From contig NC_091973.1 of assembly GCF_036711975.1 (NCBI RefSeq), forward strand, positions 8,308,001-8,372,000: 64,000 nucleotides of DNA, in the 5' to 3' direction. Positions 22,319 to 31,189 of the stretch are shown here, piece by piece. Under the pieces are notes generated by a model. It searched no databases, had not been told where the DNA came from, and worked only from the letters and a program-made list of their open reading frames with translations. The translations under genes and the position numbers were made by a program. This stretch comes from Onthophagus taurus. Lineage: Eukaryota; Arthropoda; Insecta; Coleoptera; Scarabaeidae. Position 1 is the stretch's first letter. Every line of letters starts with the position of its first letter.

Positions 22319-22983
22319 TCTCAATATTGACGCATTTGAGAGCAAAAATACAAGAGAACAATATTGTTAAGAACAAAATTTGTTACAACTTTTGTTATAA
22401 AAGTTTATTGATAACATTCTTCGATTCCTAAATATTACCATTAGCTATAGTAAAACAGGGGAATTCATCAAATTTTTAAATTTTCGTGTTTATCTCGATA
22501 TTGACGCATCTGAGAGCAAAAATACAAGAGAGCAATATTGTTAAGAACAAAATTTGCAACAACTTTTGTTCTCAAAGTTTTTTGATAACATGCTTCAATT
22601 CCCAAATGTTACTATTAACTAATAGTAAAACACAAAATTCATCAAATTTTTAAATTTTCGTATTTTTCTCAATATTGACGCATCTGAGAGCAAAAATACA
22701 ACAGAACAATATTGTTAAGAACAAAATTTGCTACAACTTTTGTTCTAAAAGTTTTTTTATAACATTCTCCGATTCCTAAATACTACCATTAGCTAATAGT
22801 AAAACAATAAAATGCATAAAATTTTTAAATTTTCGTATTTTTCTCAATATTGACGAATCTGAGATCAAATATATCAAATTAATAACAAAATTTGCTACAA
22901 CTTTTGTTATAAAAGTTTTTTAATAACATGCTCCGATTCCCAAATATTACCATTAATTAGTAAAACAAGAAAATTTAGCGTTA
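22319..22983. repeat. Satellite array, about four units of ~175 bp
   Basis: Units start CTCAATATTGACGCATTTGA or close variants at about 22319, 22494, 22668 and 22843. Each holds GAGAGCAAAAATACAA, AACTTTTGTT and CATCAAATTTTTAAATTTTC blocks. Unit 4 is the most diverged. No coding content. Period near 175 bp and AT-richness fit an insect satellite monomer. Confidence 0.85.
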
Positions 22984-22984
22984 T

Positions 22985-23190
22985 TTAGGGTGACAAGTTG
23001 TCGTACACATTCGATGTGGATGTTATCCGCCATAACTTGACTCCACCTTGTTCAACATCATGCCCCTCTCCTTTAGAATTTCTGATCACTCGATTACATC
23101 CTGTTGCAATTTTCTCTCCGAGTCTGTGATGAGGACTACACCAAGACGAGAGGTCTGGAAAGCAGTAGAGAAGAAAGGGACCCATAATTA
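22985..23190 (-). pseudogene. LINE reverse transcriptase remnant, duplicated flank of the satellite
   Basis: Minus-strand reading LVLITDSERKLQQDVIE then SEILKERGMMLNKVESS, the end of a reverse transcriptase palm. About 120 bp of it (22985-23123) repeat 22184-22318 in direct orientation, so the satellite sits between two copies of the same LINE segment. Confidence 0.6.
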
Positions 23191-23215
23191 TTTCAAGCCA
23201 TTGGGTCCATATTCC

Positions 23216-23381
23216 AGCGAGTGAAGGGAGCAGTGAGGCTTAACGGGAAGACCTCTAGCATGTTCGTCATGGAAGAAGGACAGTTTATCCCCATTGCTAT
23301 TTGTAGCAAGAAAAGAACGGGTCGAGGTTATTTCTTATATCACGAGCAATACTTCATTCTGCCAACGTCTACGAATCAAAC
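23216..23381 (+). CDS. Possible internal exon of unknown gene
   Basis: The open stretch reads GAVRLNGKTSSMFVMEEGQF, continuing through AICSKKRTGRGYFLYHEQYF to NQTK. It starts after a candidate acceptor (ATATTCCAG) and ends at a good donor (GTAAGAAAT). The composition looks protein-like, but I recognise no family and see neither the preceding nor the following exon. It could be an exon of a host gene or of a transposon. Confidence 0.3.
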
Positions 23382-23648
23382 AAAGGTAAGAAATTAAGAT
23401 TCTAATATAACTCATTTATAACGATCAAAATTAATCAATATTTATGATAAAACACTCGGGATTCAGAGTGTAGCATCCCACCTTCACCTAGAAATTTTTA
23501 ACTTTTATCAAATTACCTAAATTGCTATGTTACCATTTTTTGATATTTGATGTAAAAACATTTCAAAATCATTCTAATATAAACTATCTTTGAGGAGATA
23601 AACTGCGACCCAAAAATCGAGAATCTGATATGGTTAACAGCAGGGCAG

Positions 23649-23960
23649 TGGCATAAAACATGCTCAACCGTCTCTGCTTCCACCTTAACATGTCTCATTC
23701 CAGGAGGCGAAGTCTTTCTTCAGCCCACAGTCCAATTCTATATTTGGCCATCTTAAATGATAAACCAACTGCTGGTTTCGGTCCCACAAACGCTTTAGCG
23801 CTGCCATCTCGTGCTAGCTCATCTGCCGCTTCATTGCCAGCAACCCCAGAGTGACCCAGGACCCAGATCAGAGACCTCTCTGTTATCACAACTCAGTGTG
23901 TTTAATGTTGACCCAGCCACTCTGCACTAGCAGGAGGATGAATTACTACACCCTTTAACC
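23649..23960 (-). pseudogene. LINE RNase H domain fragment
   Basis: Minus-strand codons 23695-23889 read SLIWVLGHSGVAGNEAADEL, the C-terminal half of a LINE RNase H domain (WxxGHxGxxGNExAD). R1/I-type LINEs carry it after the polymerase. It is present only in unit 1. In units 2 and 3 the sequence jumps from CAGGGCAGTG to GGCGGATATTTTG, so either this fragment inserted or the other units lost it. Confidence 0.7.
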
Positions 23961-23989
23961 TGGACCTCACCTCCAAGTCAAGGTTGCAA

Positions 23990-24315
23990 AACGATAAAAC
24001 GAAATATCATTTGGTTCTGACTCATTTACCAAACGATGTCGTAACATTAATTTTGGACGTTATTCAAAATCTCTCGGCAGATAATTTGTATTTGTCACTC
24101 AAATAAACTTTGATTGACAGACTTTCTTTGAGTGAATAAAGACGTCTCGATGACTTACTCTCAAATGGGTGATCAAAAACCGTCAGAGTTTTATAGATCC
24201 ATGTTGGCTACTGCCGGCGGTTCACAGGTGGTCAGCAGAAAATTGTTATTGAGGCTTTGGCAAAAGAGAATTCCGAAAGTGATATCAGTTGGTTTGAATT
24301 TCGTCTCTAGAAGAT
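23990..24315 (+). pseudogene. Ty3/gypsy gag fragment, unit 1
   Basis: Broken frame reading HLVLTHLPNDVVTLILDVI, then SLSE-RRLDDLL and QMGDQKPSEFYRSMLATAGG to RIPKVISVGLNFVSRR. This is the conserved capsid-like gag segment of insect gypsy elements (LPxxV... RRLxxLLxxxxxGDxKPSxxxRxM). A stop interrupts SLSE. The rest of gag, protease and half of the polymerase are missing, replaced by the R4-like LINE. Confidence 0.75.
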
Positions 24316-24329
24316 AAAATGTCTTTGGA

Positions 24330-26400
24330 AAATTTTAAACGTGATGATGACAATGTGAACACTTTATCCCAATGCTGTCGTAGTTGCCATCACTTCAGAA
24401 CTATATCATCGCCCACATGGCTTTTCCCTCTGATGATGTTGTGATAGGCGCACTTTTCAATACCTTTTCAGATTACTTTTCAAATTCCATTCTGATGTCG
24501 GTAGAATATTTACGGATTGTTTCTAAAGCCGTTTTGATTTCCTTTTCGGATTGAGCATAAACTTTTAGGTCATCAAGATAGAATAAGTGCATTATTTTGT
24601 GTTTTCTGTTGTTGGATTGCAGTAAGGATAGCGGGAGTAATGAAACGCAGAAACTAAGAAGACTCAGAGAGTCGCCCTGAAACACGCCTCGTCTATATGG
24701 TATTTGTGCTGATGTTCTCCACTTTTCCGGACTTTAGATGTATTTTCGTAGTCCATAAAGACATCAGCTGACGTAGGATCGTTGTGGTCTCAACTGGGAC
24801 TTTCATTTTTTCTAGTAGATGTAATACTAGCCCATGAGACGTACAATCAAAGGCTTTTCTGTAATCTATCCATGCAATCGACAGATTTCTTTTGTGGTAC
24901 TTAGCATCTTGATACACTGAGCGGTCAATAAGGAGGTTTTCCCAGATAGGCTGGATTCGCTGAAGGATTCTTTCATGAAGGATAGTCGTGAGGATTTTAT
25001 ATACGATATTGAGACATGTTATGGGCCTATAGTTGTTAGGTTGCTCTGGGTCGCCTTTTTTCTATAGGAGGATGGTTCGGCCCTCCCAATCCAGTTCAGA
25101 TTTTCAACTGTGCCTCTCAGGAAGGTCGTGAATATGCGTGGAGGTTAGTTTTTTCCACCAGTAGGCATTAATAGCTTCTCATGCCTTTAATGGCTCCGGT
25201 TACTTCTTCTTCTCCGATGTCTCATCTCATCATCTTCTTCCACCAGCCGGCGGGCGATCGTTTCGAAAAGCCGGATACCAGCATTGTTGGCTTCGATGCT
25301 TCTCCATACAGTTGTTTCCAAAATCGCTCGACCACTTCAATTGGTGGATGTTTAGTTTGGGCTTCCGCCTGTCTAAGAAATCTAGCTGGGGCGGTGGAAA
25401 ACGTGCGGTTTTGTTCGTTTTGCCGAACAACTTTAAGCGATCTTAATTTATCAAGCGCTTGCTCTTTTAGTGGCGTTGGGATATTTCTATTGAGAATGTG
25501 CTGCCTGGTCTTTAGGTCTTTTGCAATTTTAGCGATGTTCCTAATAAAGCGTAACCCCTGTCTAATATGGTAGATCACTGATTCAATCTGGGATGCTTTC
25601 TTCCTCCACATTTTTATCTTTCCCTCTATTTGTTTCAATCTTTCTGTTTTTTCACATACTTATTCTTTTGTTTGTCTCTTTCAGGTGTAGCAGTCTTGGC
25701 GGCAGCATATACCGCACTGTCAAGGGTCCATAAGTCATATTCATGAGGTAAGTACTGTTCTACCACGGAATTGATTCTTTTCAGGAAGTTAGGTGGAATG
25801 GAGTTCTTGAAGTGCACAGTTCCCTTTCGATCGTGGGTTCCGGCTGTTAGTAGGTAAGTGCAGAACTTATTTTCAACTTCATCTTCTACTTGTGATGTTA
25901 TGATTTCTTCTTCGAGTGTTCTTTGTGTTTCAGGTGGTCGAGGAGTGACTTCAAAACCTCTTTTCTTTAATGCTCCCACCTGATCTCGTAAATTTTGACC
26001 GGTGTAAGTTGATAGATCGGGATGGAATTCGATCCAGAGGGTGTGTGACTGAGATTATAACATGACGTTAAATCTTCGCACATTTCAGATGACCATGTCG
26101 ATCTCACGGATTCCGTGTCGGAGCGGGACTCCGTGTCTTCTTGGCTGCACCCAACTGTTCCATGCGCCCCATCCGAATTGAACACGCTGTGAGCAGCCCT
26201 ACCATGTCTTCTAGTAGGAATACGGTGATTGCCATCCTTGGGGTGTGTTGGCCCTTCGGGACGGGCACTGACTCTTAATTAGACCGCCTCTTCGGGGAGC
26301 CAGCGACTTCGGTCTTCTGGGGCATAGGTGGTATCCCGTGGCTACAGGCAGTAGGGCTTCGCCTCTGTGTGCCGTAGCAATCATTTTGACTGGCCTGACT
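24330..26400 (-). pseudogene. R4/Dong-like LINE remnant, unit 1
   Basis: In coding order: acidic/Ser-rich N-terminus (25967-26185), KFCTYLLTAGTHDRKGTVHF region (25635-25979), Lys/Arg-rich stretch (25222-25638, KQIEGKIKMWRKKASQIESV), polymerase with IAWIDYRKAFDCTSHGLVLH (24693-24917), then GVFQGDSLS and the active site YLDD inside LFYLDDLKVYAQ (24473-24685). GVFQGDSLS plus YLDDLK, rather than GVPQGS plus YADD, fits the R2/R4 superclade. Several frameshifts and stops; inactive. It lies inside a gypsy remnant, so it is the younger of the two. Confidence 0.7.
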
Positions 26401-27530
26401 GGCCAACTGGACGACATCCTCGTTGCTAGTAAAAGCACAACAGAGTAGAACAACTATTCAAAAGATTAAGTTCTTACAACATCTCTATTCCACCTTTGAA
26501 ATGTGTATTTGGTGTAACTTCTCTAGATTTTCTTAGTCATCACATTTCTGCCGAAGAAATCCGACCTTCTCAGTCCAGGATTACCGCAATTTCTGAATTT
26601 CCAACTCCAACGACATTGAAACAATTGCAAAGATTTTTAGGTATGATAAATTTCTATCATAGGTTTATTTCTAAAATCTCAAACATTTTGGGTTCTCTAT
26701 ATAATCTATTGAATACCTTTTATTCTAAAAAAAACAGAAATTAATATCAACATGGTCGACTGAACACATTTTTTTTACATCTAAGAAAGAACTAGCTAAA
26801 TCCTTGCTCATCCATCACCACAAGCTACGCTTTCTCTAACAACGGATGCATCAAATACTGCCATGGGAGCAGTTTTTGCTCATACTTTAGACAACGAAAC
26901 ACGACCGTAGGACCTATTTCTGCCGAAAGAATCCGACCTTCTCAGTCCAGGATTACCGCAATTTCTGAATTTCCAACTCCAACGACGTTGAAACAATTGC
27001 AAAGGTTTTTAGGTATGATAAATTTCTATCATAGATTTATTCCCAACATTTCAAACATTTATAATCTATCGAATACCCTTTATTCCAAAAAACAGAAATT
27101 AATATCAACATGGTCGAACATACGACATTTCTTTTACAACATCTAAGGAAGAACTAGCTAAATCAGCCATCCTTGCTCATCCATCACCACAAGGTACGCT
27201 TTCTCTAACAACGGATGCCTCAAATACTGCCATGGGAGCAGTTCTTGCTCATACTTCAGACAACGAAACACGACCTTTAGCTTTCTTTTCTAAAAAATTA
27301 ACTCCAAGCCAGATTAATTATTCAACTTTTGACAGAGAGCTCTTAGCGATTTAGCGTAAACAAAGACATGTTTACCATGCCAACGAGTCAAAGTGAACAA
27401 ACATACAAAATCACCTATCCAAAAAATCCCTATACCAAGTGGCAGATTTGAACACGTTCATATCGACTTAGGAGGCCTTCTAAAAGCTATTACTTTACTT
27501 CAAGAATTTGCTATCACTTCAAAGCTGTAC
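26400..27530 (+). pseudogene. Ty3/gypsy pol fragment, unit 1 (RT, RNase H, integrase scraps)
   Basis: Starts at the polymerase active-site region (QLDDILVASKS, normally YxDD). [13 protein letters not shown] (26496-26744) and RNase H (LTTDASNTAMGAVLAHT) follow. The RT-RNase H part occurs twice, 26497-26900 and 26920-27360. The second copy continues as LAFFSKKLTPSQINYSTFDREL. An integrase scrap follows at 27372-27475 (CQRVKVNKHTKSPIQKIPIP, then FEHVHIDLGG). Stops and deletions throughout. The integrase scrap is absent from units 2 and 3. Confidence 0.8.
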
Positions 27531-27534
27531 TTTT

Positions 27535-28040
27535 TTTGCTAATTTATTAATTTCGTACTTTTAATGTTGCTTTAAATTACCTTTACCTAAATTGCTATGT
27601 TACCATTTTTTGATATTTGATGTAAAACATTTCAACAAATCATTTTAATACAAACTTTTATCAAAACAACACATCTTTGTATTTAATTTTTAAAAAGAGT
27701 TTTAATTATATAACCACTATAATACTAATTCGTTTAATTACATATACGCCATCTTTTTGTCTTTTTAATAATTAAAAAAATTAATTTTTATTTTAATTGA
27801 TTTTATTCTAATTAATACTTATGTATATATGTTTATATGAATATATCGTTGTATATTAATAAATAAATTATTTTAATTTAAATTCGATTTAATTTTTTTG
27901 TATTGCTTAAAAAAAGTCATTTGAAGCGCCACCTGGTGTAGCCATTCGTTCCAAAAATTGATGGTTACGTCCATATTGTTCACGTTTTCAAAACTTTTCG
28001 GCGTAACGGCTTTAATTTAAGGCAACAAATCTTAATCAAC
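27535..28040. other. AT-rich spacer and presumed gene A promoter, unit 1
   Basis: Very AT-rich, with oligo-T/A runs. The segment ACCTAAATTGCTATGTTACC (27585) also occurs outside the triplication at 23516, just left of unit 1. From about 27915 on, the sequence before gene A (GCGCCACCTGGTGTAGCC) is conserved in all three units and is the likely promoter and 5' UTR. No other gene seen. Confidence 0.5.
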
Positions 28041-28434
28041 ATGTCGAGCAATGATACTGCAATGGAATGCATCTGGCAGTTATTGAAAGAGGAGGTAGCA
28101 GAGATTTCTAAAAATATGGATACCATGGAAAACCGAGTACGTGATAGTGAGTATATCATAAACTTTTTGAGAAGATATGTTGTAATATCAAACAATTTCA
28201 GTTAGCGAAAAGATGTCCAAGGTGATGGAGGAAATGAAGAAATGCAACGAAATAGCCGACGATGCGGATAACCAACTTTTATTGTACATTGAGGTAAGAA
28301 GCTGCTTTCCCAAAGTGTGCATAAAGTAGTTTTGATTTTTGGTACAGGTCGTGGAAGAAAAATTTGGATTTCCAGATGGGCAATTGTTGAAGAATCATTT
28401 ATTTGATGAAAATTCACCCCCTAATTTAGCATAA
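28041..28434 (+). CDS. Gene A copy 1: small coiled-coil protein, 94 aa, three exons
   Basis: My model has exons 28041-28146, 28202-28293 and 28348-28434 with introns of 55 and 54 bp (GTGAGT...TTTCAG, GTAAGA...TACAG). The joined frame reads MSSNDTAMECIWQLLKEEVA, a heptad-rich helix (NMDTMENRVRDISEKMSKVM, EEMKKCNEIADDAD), then GFPDGQLLKNHLFDENSPPN and a stop. Residues ~12-70 should form a coiled coil. I see no signal peptide, membrane span or known domain. It is convergent with gene B, 1.4 kb away. AATAAA at 28523 is the likely poly(A) signal. All exons and splice sites are preserved in the copies at 37630 and 46240, which is strong evidence for a real gene. Function unknown. Confidence 0.75.
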
Positions 28435-29090
28435 GCATGGATTCGTTTTTTTTTTATATAAATGTTTTTGTTAATACTGCATTGAATATGTAAATCATAT
28501 AATTAAAATAATATAATTTCTAAATAAATGTTTAAAATTGGGAAAGAGATCAATGCATGAAAGAAGAGGGTAGAGATAAATAGAACTGAAAGATCCTTGC
28601 AAACTTTTCCCTCCACTCTTCCATACTTCGTTTCTTTGATTGTCCTTTCTCTGTGATGTCGTCGTCTGTGGGATCAAGTTTCTCCTAATGTTAATGGCCT
28701 CTTTCCCAAATACACCAAGCTAACAAAATAGCACGACTAAGAAAACCTAACTCCAAAGCAGCTCGATCAGAACATAACCCAAAAACAAACTAACTCAATT
28801 CTAAAGTATTTTAGAAACAAAATCAATCTCCAGATCACCTTAACCTAAACCCAAACTCAACAATCCTCAAAGCAGCCCAACACCAAAGCTAACGCAATCC
28901 TAATGCAATTTAGTAATTCAAGGTAAACAAATTTGAGCTGCTAATTGGTCCAATACAAAATCTGTGTAAAGTAAGAATAAAAACAACCCCACCCTTCTCA
29001 TTGCAATTCAAAAAGGATGGTGCGTTAAGTATCTTTGAGTTAATCCATATCCCAAATATGACAACATAACCTCAAAACAACTGAAATTAA
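28435..29090. other. Gene A 3' flank, unit 1
   Basis: Holds the gene A 3' UTR, then C/A-rich sequence with scattered AACCTAA and CCAAAC words. The words are too sparse to be telomere repeats. No gene seen. The stretch is conserved in units 2 and 3. Confidence 0.5.
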
Positions 29091-29099
29091 CCTAGCGCA

Positions 29100-29361
29100 C
29101 AAGGTCTATAGAACATAAGGTTACCCAATACCGATTCTCCTCCTCTGAGAGGCAAGGTGGGTCAGTGACGTAGCTGGTTCTATGAACAACACAACACGAT
29201 GCGAGGTTTAAATATTTTATACAGACTGTACCACAGTATAGGCACGTGTATAGGCTACCTTTTATTCTGACTGTATCGAACTAGTGACGTCAATTTGCGG
29301 GGTAATAAACGATACTACAGAGGCATAGGGAATGAGGTAACCTTATGTTCTATAAACCTTG
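29100..29361. mobile_element. MITE 1 (262 bp) with 9-bp target duplication
   Basis: Ends CAAGGTCTATAGAAC and, inverted, CTATAAACCTTG. The terminal inverted repeats of about 25 bp include ATAAGGTTACC. The flanking duplication is CCTAGCGCA (29091-29099, 29362-29370). Units 2 and 3 hold the empty site with one CCTAGCGCA (38685, 47291), proving insertion in unit 1 only. A 9-bp duplication fits Mutator-like (MULE) mobilisation. Non-coding. Confidence 0.9.
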
Positions 29362-29420
29362 CCTAGCGCACTCCAACGATAGCTAACCTAACCTCAAAAG
29401 AGTTACAAACAGTTTAAAAT

Positions 29421-29722
29421 CAAGGTTTATAGAACATAAGGTTACCTCATTCCCTATGCCTCTGTAGTATCGATTATTACCCCGCAAATTGACGTCACTG
29501 GTTCGATACAGTCAGAATAAAAGATAGATACGTGCCAACGTGCCTATACTGTGGTACAGTCTATATAAAATATTTAAACCTCGCATCGTGTTGTCCTTGT
29601 TTATAGATATATCTATAAACAAGGGCGTTGTGTTGTTCATAGAACCAGCTACGTCACTGACCCACCTTGCCTCTCAGAGGAGGAGAATCGGTATTGGGTA
29701 ACCTTATGTTCTATAGACCTTG
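29421..29722. mobile_element. MITE 2 (302 bp), inverted relative to MITE 1
   Basis: Same family as MITE 1 but in the opposite orientation. The target duplication is GTTTAAAAT (29412-29420, 29723-29731). Units 2 and 3 have the empty site CAGTTTAAAATCACTTAAGG. It carries an extra ~30-bp perfect palindrome centred near 29610 (CCTTGTTTATAGATA and its complement) that MITE 1 lacks. Confidence 0.9.
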
Positions 29723-29830
29723 GTTTAAAATCACTTAAGGGAATAATAGCAAAATATTTATTTAGTTTAACTCAACATGAAATATAATAAATAGAGTTTT
29801 TTATAATGCTAATTATTTTGCAAATTATCT

Positions 29831-30274
29831 TCATTCGGGGTTGTCACCTTCATTACGTTGTTTTGGGTATTCTTTCAACACACCAGTCTGCAACAAAAAA
29901 GTTTAAATAACATTGTTAAATATTAATAAAAAGTTACTTGCATTTTCAAGCCTCTCCTTAAGCTTCAAGAATTCCTTATTGAATTCCGCCCTCTTATTCT
30001 TCATATCTTTCACCGCATCAGTGAAATGTAAATAAGTAGTATCAACTAAAAAAGTTAAAATTTAATCCTTTTTCTTTGAAATAAGTACAAAATACTTACT
30101 TTCGAGTAAAGTTTGGGCTACAACGTCGACATTTTCGGCTGGGTTGTCGTCCAACTTAATCTTTTTCGCTTGAGAAGTTTCGGTAACTTCGCTAACTTCT
30201 TCAATGTTTCTTTTAGTTGAATCGTTACCGGATTCTGCTGCTCCTGCAACTTCTTCATTGTTTTTATCAGACAT
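29831..30274 (-). CDS. Gene B copy 1: small acidic nuclear-type protein, 111 aa, three exons
   Basis: My model is 30274-30100, 30045-29942 and 29887-29831. Exon 1 encodes an acidic leader (MSDKNNEEVAGAAESG) and QAKKIKLDDNP, which resembles the c-Myc-type nuclear signal. Exon 2 encodes a charged helix (FTDAVKDMKNKRAEFNKEFL, KLKERLEN). Exon 3 encodes TGVLKEYPKQRNEGDNPE and a stop. Intron 1 is GTAAGT...TTTTAG. Intron 2 keeps frame best with a GC donor (GCAAGT...GTTGCAG); the alternative GT donor one codon on gives a short different tail. A poly(A) signal lies at 29757-29762 on the minus strand. Conserved in all three units, with one amino acid change seen in exon 2 of copy 2. Function unknown. 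Confidence 0.75.
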
Positions 30275-30539
30275 GATAACGAATTTTCGCAGAAATTTCT
30301 GTTAGAATCGGAGCTGATCAAAACGGTTTAGTGGCAAGGCTACCAACTGTTACAACAGAACTTGATTTGACCTTTTTTTACGATTTTCTTTGCGGGAAAT
30401 TTGAATTATTTTAAATTAATTTTTTTTAATTATCATTTATAATTAAAAAGTTTAATATAAACGTATTTTTAAGTGCAATAAAATTGTGGTTAATCTCAAA
30501 ATCATTAATCCATTATTTAAGTTATTACACCAGACCCAA

Positions 30540-31150
30540 TGCCGTCAATCTAAGTGTGGACGCTGAGGAGCCCCATATGGTGCCGCTCAGCTTTTGCTGG
30601 ATGTTATTTCGCGTTCTGACACCTAGATATTTTGGGTGTTGAGAATTCTGTCTTCAAGGTATATTTTAGTAGCCAGGTCATTTGTTAGAATTTGCTCAGT
30701 AGTCTTTGCGTATCCCAACTTTTTTGATGTGGTTTGATGTGGGGGCCAGCACCGATCCTTGTGGAAGGTCATCGTACAATTTCATTTAGGTACTAGTCTT
30801 GTCGCTGATGATGACTTGGAAGCATCTGCTAGATAGCATGGCATTGATAAAATCAGTGATGTTTCTGCATTGGATAGCTCGCATTAATTTATGTATTAGT
30901 ATCGTATAGTAGATGTTTTTAGTTGCTTTTAAAAGCTTGTTTTCACATAGTTAGTCTTTGTTTTTAGTTTAGTTTTTGAGTTGATGGAGAACATTTCCCA
31001 TCTGAGGATATCCGAGAAGAATTTTGCAAACCATTACCTGGTAAATCTAACACTGTGTTTCAGCATGAATGCTATGAAAGCCATGGGCTTTTCCCATTTC
31101 CATTTCATTCAGGGCTTCCGTGATTTCTTCACAGGAGAAGGGGTTGGAAT
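30540..31150 (-). pseudogene. LINE remnant, opposite strand, unit 1
   Basis: Minus-strand readings show FSCEEITEALNEMEMGKAHG (start of a LINE polymerase domain) at 31150-31070, then after a damaged stretch LPQGSVLAPT-like and YLGVRTRNN plus QQKLSGTIWGS (30760-30550), the palm and thumb turn of a jockey-type element. Frames are wrecked. It abuts the plus-strand LINE, and the apparent plus ORF before 31190 is its antisense. Confidence 0.6.
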
Positions 31151-31189
31151 ATGCTATTCCATTATTTTCTTCGTTTGCTGTTCAATCGG

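Noticed and set aside
22207..22431. 74-codon plus frame rich in His and Pro
   Set aside because: Antisense of the LINE remnant running into the satellite array.
25181..25573. 130-codon plus-strand frame (and similar frames at 35216 and 44054)
   Set aside because: Antisense of the R4-like LINE; no domain, and its counterparts differ in length between units.
26211..26453. 80-codon minus frame rich in Pro and Arg
   Set aside because: Lies in the 5' untranslated part of the R4-like LINE. It is GC-rich but not conserved as a frame in units 2 and 3.
28040..28420. Minus-strand frames of ~70 codons over gene A in all three units
   Set aside because: They are antisense to gene A exons and appear in all units only because gene A is conserved. 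They have no splice or start support.
28700..28920. AACCTAA/CCAAAC words as possible telomere repeats (insect TTAGG)
   Set aside because: Words are scattered with irregular spacing and never form a run of more than two AACCT units.
30118..30321. 67-codon frame overlapping gene B exon 1 in another frame
   Set aside because: Shadow of the conserved exon. It reads into upstream non-coding sequence and differs there between units.
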